Source: Lineus longissimus (lineage: Eukaryota > Nemertea > Pilidiophora > Heteronemertea > Lineidae). Taken from it: a stretch of DNA of 64,000 nucleotides. Shown piece after piece: positions 38,361 through 50,095 of this stretch (positions are counted from its first letter, which is position 1; each line of letters starts with the position of its first letter). The DNA is taken from assembly GCF_910592395.1 (NCBI RefSeq), contig NC_088309.1:7626501-7690500 (forward strand), given 5' to 3'. Under the pieces are notes generated by a model. It searched no databases. It was not told where the DNA came from and worked only from the letters and a program-made list of their open reading frames with translations. The position numbers and the translations under genes are program-made.

Positions 38361-38495
38361 AGGGAGTTTTCGCAGCCACCCCCTCCCGAAACGTCAGCGC
38401 GAAAGCCTATCCTGTTGTTCGACTTAGTTATCAGGAGGTCGAACAATGGGATCTGGGTTCATGTTGGCGTTTCAGGGGATTTGCGAAAACTCCCT
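38361..38495 (+). mobile_element. MITE, GATTTGCGAAAACTC family, copy 2
   Basis: This is the most complete copy. The left end AGGGAGTTTTCGCA followed by CCCCCTCCCGAAACG is the inverse of the right end, CGTTTCAGGGGATTTGCGAA then AACTCCCT. The arms are about 33 bp in a 135-bp element without coding capacity. No clear target-site duplication is seen at the ends chosen. Confidence 0.65.
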
Positions 38496-39559
38496 TTTGT
38501 TAGAATCATCCCTGAACATTCGAAATGCTATCTATAATGGAAATCATTGAATGTAATCATTGGTGACGACTTCATCTGATTGGCTAAGAACAGCTGAAAC
38601 CTTTCATCGACCTCGTCCCTAATTCCCTTCTCTGTGAATAGGATATTGAGTGGAGACTAATATGCAGTAAAACCAATCAGACGTGATCAATGGAGGTTGA
38701 CATATCAGCGAATATGATTATGACGAATCGATTGTTTTCAATGTCTTCCATTGATTTTGGGACCACAGGGGAGAGAAGTAGTTAGGGCTGCATATAAATG
38801 TAGCATTAGATGATTTTCTTTAGTTGGCGTCATTACCTTATGGAATGGTTCTATGCAACAGCGTCCATATGCGATATGTGTTTTTCTTGGCAGGAAGGGA
38901 AATATGTTATTTATCATCAGTTGTCATTGGTCGCTTTATTGTCTCTTTAATACATCGATAGCCAATAAACCGATGGCCACAATCAATGGCGAACACCAAT
39001 AAAAAAACCTTTTATTTCTTTACAAAACTCAATTTATCGTTATCAGATAATTGTATGTGTTTATCCAATGCACAGTAGTGTCACGCCATGGAATCTTATT
39101 CTAATGGTGAGATGCAATGATAAACCTTTATAAAAGCAAAACTCGGAGACGAAATTTGAATATGAATATCATGTCTTATCAGCAGAGATTTAATTCTCAA
39201 CAATATTATTTTACTGAAAGGCTGAATATCGCCTCGGCCTTCATCTTTGGTAATTTGACATTAAAGGAGTTAAATATGTCAAGATATATTTCAAATGATG
39301 TATAAACCGCGCAGATGATTGTAATGCGTCAAATTCTTATTGATGCATAAAATGGGGGCTACGTGAGTAGGTTGCTACATATCCTACAGATAAAAAGTGT
39401 ACACTTTTTGTGTTCATGGCCAAGCCAGGCCGAGCCGTAAAACCATGGTCATCTTTCAAGTCATTTTCTTTGGTTCTTCAAGTTATCCTTTAAGACTACT
39501 GCCTGGAGCTGATATTGCATCATCTAACTGATCCTTCTATTTGGATGTAGAGGTATACA

Positions 39560-40215
39560 TACCCTCCTACATGTACCTTGCGCGTTCTCCCATCGCGGTT
39601 AGCCATAAATTGCTCAGCCATTTCCGTCCGATACTTTCGCCAGTCGTATCACTGTTTTTTTAAGACTGCTGTTCATTGGAGCTTATTCAGCTGGCTATCT
39701 CAGTTCTACATCCTTGGCAAGACATACCATCAGCTGACAACATGCTTCTACCATGTTCAGCAATGAAAAAACCATTACGCCATCCGCTCCTTTTTTCATT
39801 TCTTTAGCCGGTACGCAAGTCTCAACATGCTTTTAAAGACTGCTGTTGTCCGTATGTATAGCTATAGATTTCAATTTCTATCTATATGCAAAGATGTATC
39901 ACAATGCTTTAATCATGTTTAGCCATTGCGTGCAGTCTTTACTATTTTTTACTGATTGTAGCCGTGTCTATAGCAGGGCCAAACTTGCAATCGCTTAACC
40001 ATGCCGGCGATCGCTCATACAGATTTAGCGTACTTCTTTTTGCAGGTATGTCCTCCTGTACCTTCGCATGCTTCCATCACGTTGAGCCATAGAATGCCAT
40101 TTTTCACCGCTTCTTTCGCCAGTCTCAATACACTCTTTTTTAAAAGACCGTTCGTTCCTGATTGGTGACATGTCTTCTCCAATGAACATCGCCGGCGGCT
40201 CCGGGTCAATCAATG
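39560..40215. repeat. Degenerate ~115-bp repeats
   Basis: The block at about 39567-39680 and that at about 40045-40170 share CTCCT..TACCTT, a TAGCCATA-AAT stretch, CTTTCGCCAGTC and a T-rich stretch followed by AAGAC. A shorter related block lies near 39790-39850. On the minus strand the second block has an open frame (ERSGEKWHSMAQRDGSMRR) faintly like the end of an HMG box, but the first block is riddled with stops. Confidence 0.45.
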
Positions 40216-40351
40216 CCCCGTGGCATCACTCTCGTGTCATCCTTTGCGTAGATTGTTTTACATGTGGCAAAGAAGCGTTATCTGTATCGTAAATGAATTG
40301 GAAGCATTTTTAAACTACTGATTGATTTTGCTGTGTGTTTTATCGTTTCAG

Positions 40352-43300
40352 ATGGTGAAAGACGTTAACAAAAGCATTGCGGCCTTCAAGGTGATGTTGC
40401 AGAATATAGGAACGGGGGAGCATGACACGCCAGAACACAGAGAAGACATTCGGAAGGTGCGACGGAAAGCTCTCGATTTCTGCCGGAAAGCCAAGACGAG
40501 AATGCTACCTGCTGTCCGCAAGTATGACTCTTTAATGAGGTTTCAGCCCTTCTTGTATCATTTTCTTACCAATAGATGTATGTCGCTTTGTGGTGCATTA
40601 TACGGGTCGAGGGTATGGCCTATACATGTACTTAAAAATCGTAAGATTACAAACCATTTTAGAAAGATTACGAAGCTTTTAGGAAACGATTTCAAGCCAT
40701 TTCGTTTTAAAGCTAAGATGCAGCAAAAAAAACTGACAGTTATTAACATCTTCATCACGAAACCTACCGTATCAAAAATATTAGTATGATATTTGTCCTG
40801 AAGGGATCACCCTTTCTCTCCATCACATACGCCGAAGCTTGCACAATTCTTCACTGGCAGTAAGTGCAGGCCCCTGATAAACATTCATGATGTTCGCATA
40901 TACGAACTTGGAGTACATGTATGCAATGCCAAATCGTGTTATGGCACAAATTGCTCAGCGTTTACGCAATGCACAAGAAAGCAAAAGAGTCAATCGATGT
41001 CCTACGAAGTTTCAGGGTAAGATCTGCCCTTAATGATATCTGATACGCATGGAAATGTAACATCTGTTCCCTATATTGGCTGAGGGCATCCCCGAAGAAG
41101 CACTTCTGTTGATGGAATATTTTCTTGCCATCTGTACGAGGTAGGTTCGAAATAGTCTACACAGAACAGCATTGTCGAACTTTATTTTCAGTACGTATTT
41201 TTAGTGGCCATTATACATTTGGAAATCGAAGTTCAATTTTCAGATTTTTGAACGAACAGAGAAAGACTTTATTGGTACCGGGTAATATTAAACCTTTCTG
41301 AAACATGAAGGGACTAAACTCGAAGCTCAGCAAAAAGATTTTGTACCATACACTTTAATCGCATATCGCAAGTATTTTGTATACTAAGATTATAAGTCCC
41401 ATCTCATTCTCATTCTGATATGGCTCTTAATCTCAACCGACGAACATCGCTCCATGGTGATTCATGGTGATCAGATTGCAGTTACTGTAACGCAGCCATG
41501 ACATCTCACAGCTCGCCCAATATCAAGCAACCTAATATGGTTTAGTTACAAGTAATTGAACTTCAGTGTCCTGTCTGTCAAACTAATTGAAATGCAGGAG
41601 AAGTGGACCGGCCTGCAGATTGCTTGGTTGACGGCGGATGGCTGATGGTCGGATTAAGATGCGGAAGACAAGCTGAGAGCTATGTGGAGGCATACAGTAG
41701 ATGGTTTAGATTATACTGGGTGACTTTAAAGACCACCTTAATGTAACCAAATGAGACACATATCATATCACCAGAGAGTGCTTATCACGAACTCCTAAAC
41801 TAGCACGATCTTATTTCATCAAGGGGATGAGTTCTCCGTTCCAATTGTACGCCAGCAAAATACATTGGGAATGTCAACCTCATTCCTGTCTGCTTGTCGT
41901 CAGCTTGAAACTTCCTCGCCGAAACTTCCGAACAGGTGTTCGCGTCGGCGGGGGGGGGGGGATTTGCGAAAATTGTCGCTGTTTCCTTCGATGGTCCGAA
42001 ACACCCGCTACAACATGGCCTTAGGTTTAAACCTGATCCGTTTGACTGTTGATACCATGCACAGTGCTACTCTCGAATGGTACCCGAGCGCGTATTGACT
42101 TCCATATTGTCAACGTCAATGAGCAGAAAGCGGCGCCCTACTTGGTGTTAGGCGCATAGTATCAATACCATCTGGTCATGACAGCCCTTTCCCATACAAC
42201 CATTAGCTAAGGTACTTAGTCAATCGACGCGACTGTCTCAAGTTTTTAAGAGGGATATACATGCGCTCTCCGTTAGTTTAAGACTTTCGCTTTTTCCGCT
42301 AATTGCAAACTAGTGACACCCAGCACGTACCAAAGCTATTCGCCATCTCTAAGACTAGCTGGCTCATGCGCTGAAAGATTTGAGATAAAAACAGATACTC
42401 TGGTTGCCATTGGCAAAATACAGTCCCCGAAAAATTGTTCTTTTTAATTTCTCAAGGAGGAATCACCTTGCTATATATCACGCCACGACGGTCAAACTAA
42501 TATTGTCAATTGGAAGTCGACTCCCCCGAGATATTTTTCAGGCACTCTAATGTTCTACTGGAATGCAGTTTTTGCTCATTAACAAATAAAGTGCTGTCCT
42601 CGAGCAAATTTGAATTATCTGTTGTTTTTTTTAATCGGAGGATTAAAATTTTTTTGTGATGAAACGTGAGCTTGCAAGTATTTAGTGATGGTATTCTAAA
42701 CGCCTTTACAGGAGGCCGCCGCCGCTGGGGAAATGTATGTTGGAATGCGTTGGACGTTCCGTGGATACATCATATATCTCTGTCATCTGTTCATAGCACA
42801 CCCAGGACACCCTATCAACCCCCTAGCGTGACATCATAAACACATTCGCAGGTCGTTCCATAATATATGTTCCTCTATGTGAAGATGGATCAACGCTTTC
42901 GCCGGCGCTGTAAGCTAATATCCAAGGTATATTCTCTGGAATCACACATTTTTTTCTTATACTACTGTAGCGTTCTCAGTTTCTCACTACAACACAAACC
43001 ACCATTGCGTTGAAGCATCTAAGCTCCAAGGCTGCAGAGCGGTTCATCCTTAGGGCGATAAGCATTGGCTAACTAATTGTCACGCACAAATGGTGCTTTA
43101 GTTGGGCAGCGAACAGAATGCTAATTATCACACACGATGGCGTGCCTGTGCATTACATACAGCGGAACCGAGTCTTTTACAAACATCTAGTTTATCCTCC
43201 AATCCTCTGGAATCTGCGCTGCGTTCTTCAAGTATTGAATCATGTATAAGAGATTAATCTTCCCTGACAATGTCTGAAGAAAACTGCCACTAAAGCCCCC

Positions 43301-46300
43301 ACTGCATAATATGCAGTCACGTTAGCTGAAGCCGCTTATGTTGATCCAACAGGGCTATTGATTGATTTCAATCCAGCCACCATGTTTGGGATTGTCTCAA
43401 AACGATAAGGAAGATTTTGACCGCTGAATGTAAGGACAATTGACAGCGGGCTGCGTTGATTTGGACATAATTTGATTTTCGAGAATCAATATTCGATGAA
43501 AGTCTGTGTTATCCGTGGCAACCGGTCCACTGTCATCCCAGTAATAACTATTTTGTTGTATCGGAGAGGCGGGGCGCCCTGTTTCCCCTGTTGTTTTCGA
43601 CACTTGTTTCAGCTAACTAGTGGAAGCTTTTAGGCACTCCAAGACAGCCAAGTGTTCTATAAACATCTCAAACCGCTATCTTTAAACCTTTCAGCACTTC
43701 CCAAGAACAGAACAAAGACCTCTATAGATATTTCAACCAGCTGATACACTGTATGCAAATTTTCGTTATTGAGCTGAAGATCTCCTTTCGCCTGTCGAAG
43801 CAGTTTCCAGTGAAGCTCGAGGAGAAGCCACCGGCTGAGAAGACGCCTCTCCAAACAGGTATGCCCATAGGTAAATACTGGTACTACTGTTGTTCGCTCT
43901 CATCGCACCTGACTCGCACCCCAGCGATGGCTATCTTTACCGCGCTGGAAGTATATTCATCAACTGGTTTACAGTTGCCGACTACGGGATAATCGAATTT
44001 GACTGCCAACACACCTCACCTAGCACCGGTTTTCAAATTCACCTTCTTCAGCATGTCACGGATGTACCAGTTATAATGCATGTCTTGTTGTTTGAATGCA
44101 GTTTCTAAAAATGACCACCAAAGGCGCCATCAACCATTCTTCCGGTTGCTCGACACGAATTACCAAGCTCTATCTGCTGGTAATAATTGACACAAGTCAA
44201 TCCACCGGCTGAGAAGAAAAATGTACCCTTTAAACACATTTTTGAGCCAATTAAATGTTTTAGAAGAATGATTGTTGTTGCATGGCATGGCTTCGATCTC
44301 ACATTGGGGAATATTTTTTGGATGTCTCCAATTATTGTTTAGTGATGGCTAGAAAACAAGAATGACTTTTTTATCTGTGCTCCCCATTTGAAGAATTAAG
44401 GTCTCTCCATATCTGTTGATTTTTCTTAAGTAATGGGGAACAACATTAAAAAACGATTACACCGGTACTGCATGTTCGTGTATACCCAAATGTACCAAAA
44501 TATAACAATTGATGTACTACATGTACGACTACGCGTATTACAGCACCTCGTTTTTCCCAACGAACGTTCTCATCTCTTCTGATATTTCTTTTCAAGCTGG
44601 CGAACAAATTCAGATCAAAATCAGTGACACCTCCAATGAGATCGTGACGTATGATGAGATCCCCAGTATAGATGACCTTGACCCTATGATGGAACCTGCT
44701 GATTATGATGACCCAGAGTTAGGCAGGATTAGCAAGTAAGACAGGATAAGCGAAAACAATTTATTGAATCAAAAGTACAACAATCAAGATACATGTAGTT
44801 ACAACAATGTTTGATTGGAGACATATATTGCAACTGATACATACCACCATAAGGAATAAAAGAAGATGAACTGATTCTTTAACCACTCCTCGGTTGAACA
44901 GCCTCATAAGTATATTTTCAGAGATAGTATAACACTGTTCTTCACGTGCCGTATACCACTTGAATTGGTTTCTCAAAGATAGGTGTACGAATAAAAACAT
45001 TAGTAATGTCTAAATAAGGAAGATAACAAAGACGACCGTATACCGTGGAACCTAAAAGCTATTCGCTACAGAGGTCTTCCGCTCAGGTGAATTTGGTGAG
45101 AGCACTCTCTCAGTCAGTCATCTCCCTCAGGACTCTGTGCAGCATAATACAGCTCCATCGATTCCTCCGTCTACTTTGCACTGACAATCCTTGTTTTGTT
45201 TCAGGGAAACTAGGGAACTGCTTGATTTGTTCTGTGATATCGATGACCTTATACCAAATACACAAATTCCAGGTTCGTATGTCAAGTTGACATTTCTAGA
45301 TACACGTACTCGAGTCATAATCTAGTACATCTGGCCCGCCGATATGCATTCGAAACTACGTGCAGGCCAGCAGGTCTACATCCAAAGCCGAACAAGTTGT
45401 TTCATTGCCTAAAGGCGTTCCTCCTGCTGGTTTGGGGCCTCGACAGCATGTCAGTGCCCTCCTTTGCTATATTCATTAAATTGATTTCGAAAGTTCGTCG
45501 AGTAAAAGTCCAATATTTTAAAGTTATTAGATTTTATGAGAGCAGGAAAGATTCAGATGTGAAAAGATAAAAGCTTTGTCAAGTATCTCAGGTTTGTCTA
45601 GAGACTATCGTTTTATTGGCTGGCCAGTGACTTCCATACCCAATTATTGTGCACTATGTGTGTCTTTGATCTGAGAACAATCATGACAAACATTATCATC
45701 ATTCAGGGATTCGTTCACGCGGATACCTGCTGTAAGCTTATGCTGTCACAGGCCATGTTGGATCGTTCCGTGACGTTGCCGCAGGACCTGGTCTGGCGAT
45801 TGCCAGCACGAGCGCATGGCATGGTCGCTGCGGCGCTTAATACTTCTTTATCAGTATAACAGGATACTGTATCAACGATACATTTGGGTTTTTCTAAACA
45901 ATGTCAAATACTGCAAGACCGGCTGCCCACTTTCCGCCGAGTTTTGGCTTGCGGTGCTTACCATACCTCAAACATAACTACATATTTGGTAGGTTAGAAT
46001 ATGGGATCTTTTCAAGATTTCTTGAAGATGATAGGAGAGACCTATTAGCTATATAAGGCGGCTGATGATGGTTCAAGCATCGCTGCATGCCGTTTTTCCT
46101 GGTGCCTCTCCGCGATGATCGGACTGATTTGCTTTCTTACTCCGCATAGCTCATCTCATTCTTTACAGTAGGAAATAATTAAGGCGCGCAGAATGAACCC
46201 TTTATTGAACATGTGTGACCCCGGCGTCGTCTCTTGGCGACTTAATTGGGTTGCTGAGCTAGATATATCAGTAGAGGTGAGTTATTGAAAAGGATAGAAT

Positions 46301-48459
46301 AGTTAATTACTCAAGAAATGGCCAGGAAAGTCGCGCCGCAAGGCGCAAACCATCTTCTCCCTTATGTCGGAAGGAGTTGGGGCCATCATCTTTTGGTCTG
46401 AATCGGAACCTGTTGGAGGGCCGCTTTTAAATCAACTAGTTTTCGGATATTTAGCACCTCCAGTGGCCTCACATCCCACGACCTGATATGAAGGGCGACT
46501 GACCGAATAACTGAGCGGGAATACATAGGCCTACCAAGATTTTGACTTACCAGGGAGAGTCAGGGAGGCGTTCATTTGCCATTCTTGGGACTTCCAATTG
46601 GCCATCTAGAAGACGCCTGTCACTACATACAGTACAACCTCTCTAATGCGGACACCCATGGGACTGGGCGTTGGTGTCCGTAATGTAGAGGAGTCCTTTA
46701 TAGGGAGGTTATGCCATTATTGTCCAAACGGTGTAGTCATGTTTATGAACACGGGAGTCGTGAAGCCTGCATATTCCATATTCCATTTAGTTTGTCAAAA
46801 AATGGATTCATGTGTATGAACATGGGGGTCGTGAAGCTTACATATTACATATTCCATTTAGTTGTATAAATAACTACTTCAAATAATTTGATGCCATTTG
46901 TATGCGAACTTGAAATTAGTTAATTGGTATTTCTAGTGGAGGTAATATTAATTTGCCAACATTGATATATGCAGGTTGTGTTCGCACGGTACATATTACA
47001 GAGACAGCGTACATCATTATAGTAATACTTGTTAAGCACAAGGGGACAAACAACTCAATGAACTGCAATTAATGTTACAATATATACAGTAGCTTGACAA
47101 TGTGATGCACAGTGAAGATAATTAAACAATACATTATGTTTTAATTAGGAGAGCAACGGACATTAAATTCACTCCACTCCAATTAACTGAACTTAGTGTC
47201 TAATTATGTTCATCAATTACGCAAACTTGCTTGGGCGCTTTAATTGTCGCGCATAGCCGCGATTGTAATCGAAAGTCGCGGCGATTTCAATCGCTCGTTT
47301 GAGCGGCAAATAAAGGAGGTTGTACATGTGTCCCCGGCCCCAAGGCATCTGTGACTGAGTGATCTGTCGGGGTCGGACCTTATCGACTGACATATGACGT
47401 AATCATAAATAAACATCGCGTTCACTCCCTGTGCTAACGCGTAATTGGACTTTTTTTCGAAGAAAAAAACCCCGCAAATCGTCTCGAGCACAACACAACA
47501 AAAAATCTGAGTAAAAAATACGAAATTTGAATACCATACTAGGTTAACTACACGTATATATAATGCATGATAAATGGCAAAAACAAAGAAATCGATTTAT
47601 TACAAAAAGTTGTTCTCATGATATATATCGATATGTGGAGGATATTACGGTGCCCGAGGCTCGGTACGAACCCTGTATGAAATCGATCAGAAATATTGGA
47701 GAAACTCTCGATGATCTCAGCTCTCCGTTGAAAGATGTTTGATGAGGTCCAATAGATCATTAAAACCTGCTGGTAGTGTACACGTACAGGGATATGAATA
47801 GTTTGACCTTATTCAAGGACGCTGCTTAGGCTGAATATTTGTTGATATCGGAAAGGGGCAAAGGTAGCGTGGTCAGGAATCAATAATAACACTCAGTCTA
47901 TAATTTCATCATAAGACTGCTTTAATCATCAAATATGTAATACACTTTGAAGACACTGAAGTCGTGAGGAGAGTTTATCACGCAAATTATGGCAGGTACA
48001 ACACATTTAGGAAGTGACCGGCCACATTAATTTGCTGCATTTTGAAGTGGTGTTTTATAGATTGAAATACAGCAAGCTCCATGTCCTTTTCGTGACTGCT
48101 TGATTAACCTAGGAATAATTTAAAAGACATGAAATATGGCTGAGATCACTGATGGTGAAAGGTAACATTTTAAGGTATGTAGGCCATTTAAAGAGCTTGC
48201 TGTAAAACTTCAAAGAATGATAATTGCTGGGGGCTAATATTCGGAGAATCATGGTTGGATTATAGTACATGTACATGCACTACACGAGGTTCGCCTATAA
48301 CTCTTCCGACTCTCATATTTTCTCTATTTTAACTTTGCAGACGACTTAGATTTAACTGGTGAGCTCCAAGGACGGAAGGTGAAAACAAAGCCTCGTGACC
48401 TCATCAAGAAAAGCAATCGCCTCATGTCGTGTTGTACGTGCACTCGAGATTATATATGA
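40352..48459 (+). CDS. R7BP-family RGS-binding protein, 5' exon not located
   Basis: Five exons join in frame: 40352-40521, 43695-43858, 44597-44735, 45205-45272 and 48341-48459, giving 219 residues from MVKDVNKSIAAF to a TGA. All junctions are GT-AG with matching phases (2, 1, 2, 1). The first helical part (MVKDVNKSIAAFKVMLQNIG, then KVRRKALDFCRKA) and the second (NKDLYRYFNQLIHCMQIFV) align with the syntaxin-like helices of RGS7BP/RGS9BP. An acidic segment follows, then a helix (ETRELLDLFCDIDDLIP). The C-terminus is basic and ends RLMSCCTCTRDYI, which fits the palmitoylated di-cysteine tail of R7BP rather than the membrane helix of R9AP. Family members anchor RGS7-type GAP complexes to membranes. 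The first visible exon begins right after an acceptor, so an upstream exon probably supplies the N-terminus. Confidence 0.82.
40522..43694 (+). other. Intron of the R7BP-like gene
   Basis: A 3.2-kb intron with no recognised gene. It contains copy 3 of the GATTTGCGAAAA MITE family near 41940. Confidence 0.6.
41938..41975 (+). mobile_element. MITE fragment, GATTTGCGAAAACTC family, copy 3
   Basis: GTTCGCGTCGGCG, an 11-base G run and GATTTGCGAAAATT match the right end of the copies at 31981 and 38361. The left arm is too diverged to place. The G run replaces the TTTTGGGGG or TTTCAGGGG of the other copies. Confidence 0.5.
46630..46715. mobile_element. Diverged pogo-like MITE
   Basis: TA then CAGTACAACCTCTCTAATGC at the left and TATAGGGAGGTT at the right resemble the ends of the element at 7450-7627. 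GGACACC and GGTGTCC inside form an inverted repeat. The right terminus has decayed. Confidence 0.5.
46740..46866. repeat. Two ~62-bp direct repeats
   Basis: GTATGAACA(C/T)GGG(A/G)GTCGTGAAGC followed by CATATT(C/A)CATATTCCATTTA occurs twice in tandem. Confidence 0.75.
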
Positions 48460-49826
48460 TCCGACCTTCAGAACTATCATACATACATTGTATGAGAGAG
48501 TTTAAGCATAGTCCTGGTTGAGACCTACGTCAACGTTGTTAAGCCTTGGCACAAACCTACGTTTGCTTTCGTAATAATGGCAATGAATACGTCAGATAGT
48601 ATTATTGCTTAATTTACACAAGCATGATTGGTTCCTGGTGTCAACAGTTTGCTCACTTTCAACAGCGATGATAGGCTAACACCGTAGTCGTTCTATAGGA
48701 CGTTGCGAAACCTCTCTTTTGTGACGTAGACCCTCAAGACAGAAATAATATGCGGTTTTAGAACTAATAGATGAAATATTTTGCTATGAAATGTTCAGAT
48801 GTATGATATTTAATGTAATGTGTGTTAAAAATGTGGGCACGACAGCATTGCAGTTGGAACCATCACAAGTAGGAGCTGAACCCCCAAGGGTTGGGACTTG
48901 AGACTTCCGGAACACAGTAGCTATTAGGGAGGTTAAGATTTCGATAAGAGAACGAGGAAGAGGTCCGTGGCATTTTGTCGATGGATATCGCGTTACCTGT
49001 TGTCAGAAACGCACTTTCACTTTGTGAAACTTGACCTGCCTTCTGCCCAACCCTTAACCCTTCGCCACGATGGCTGGGATGTGCATCATCACACAGTGTT
49101 ACAGGCGTTACAATAGAGACATCTATATTTCAGAAACGAATTGATCTCGATGATCGATTATTACATAGCAGCTTCAGCTAAATTGTAAAGCTACACAAAG
49201 CGATTTGCACCAAAAGTACGTTAACCAAATCATTATTTGAAACGATGTTGACGGGCTGTTTCAGCATTTCTCTACATGATCAACAGACTGCGCTATTTCT
49301 TTTGCAGTAACGTTCTCTGTTGCTTCCCGTAACAAGATGATAATAGTATAAATGTTGTCATTTAATACATGTACATGTATGTTAATTAAAAGCAATATCG
49401 TATTTTGTTGTATCTTATAAAGCAGAGATGCTTCCTTTCAAGAGCTACAACCAGCTGTACTCTATATCAGAATGAGGCAATGTACAGGTTTACATATTTT
49501 TTTAATGAAATGAAACAGAGCTGTCGTTCGAATAGTGTGAACTCTGCTTCGTTATAAGTCTAAGGAACGCGCCGAGATACATGTATAGGTGGATTTATCA
49601 CCGTCAAACCGAACCCAAAAATGGGCCATCATATGTATGAGAGATGCTTCCCGAATATCAAACTGTTGTCAAGCTTGCAACTTACTGAATAGAAATAGAA
49701 ATCGATCAAGAAATACTTCCATTGCCAGAGAGTGCAGAGGAATGGGATGTATGGGGAAAAACTTGTTACCTAGTGAACGATATGCCTGTGGCGTAATAAG
49801 TTGGAAATGGAAGTGCATTTTTGACA

Positions 49827-50095
49827 TTTGCTAGGCCTACTTCAGAGGCAAAATCTTGCTAGGGTTGAGTGGCCGATTTTAGAGTTATCATAGATTTGTT
49901 ATAGAGTTATTCTACCACACGTATCTGATGGTAACTCAGTATATCTACGGTGTATATACTTATATGACATTTGCTACCTTCAGTGGCAAGATCTTGCTAG
50001 GGGTGAGTGTAGGGGTAAATGGCCAATTTTAGAGTTATTTGTCTACAGTACGTATCTGAATGTAGCTCAGTATACATACGGTGACCATAGGGATC
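49827..50095. repeat. Two ~140-bp direct repeats
   Basis: TTTGCTA, GGCAA(A/G)ATCTTGCTAGGG, GAGTG..TGGCC(G/A)ATTTT and CTCAGTATA recur in order in two adjacent copies (about 49827-49965 and 49970-50095). Confidence 0.7.

Larger units (their letters stand above)
45273..48340 (+). other. Last intron of the R7BP-like gene
   Basis: A 3.1-kb intron. It holds the short plus-strand open frame at 45647-45859 (ending AAALNTSLSV), which I cannot assign, a diverged pogo-like MITE at 46630-46715 and a tandem duplication at 46740-46866. Confidence 0.6.

Noticed and set aside
40015-40213. Minus-strand open frame with GEKWHSMAQRDGSMRR resembling the end of an HMG box
   Set aside because: The similarity is short, the nearby related repeat copy has several stops, and no splice partners were found.
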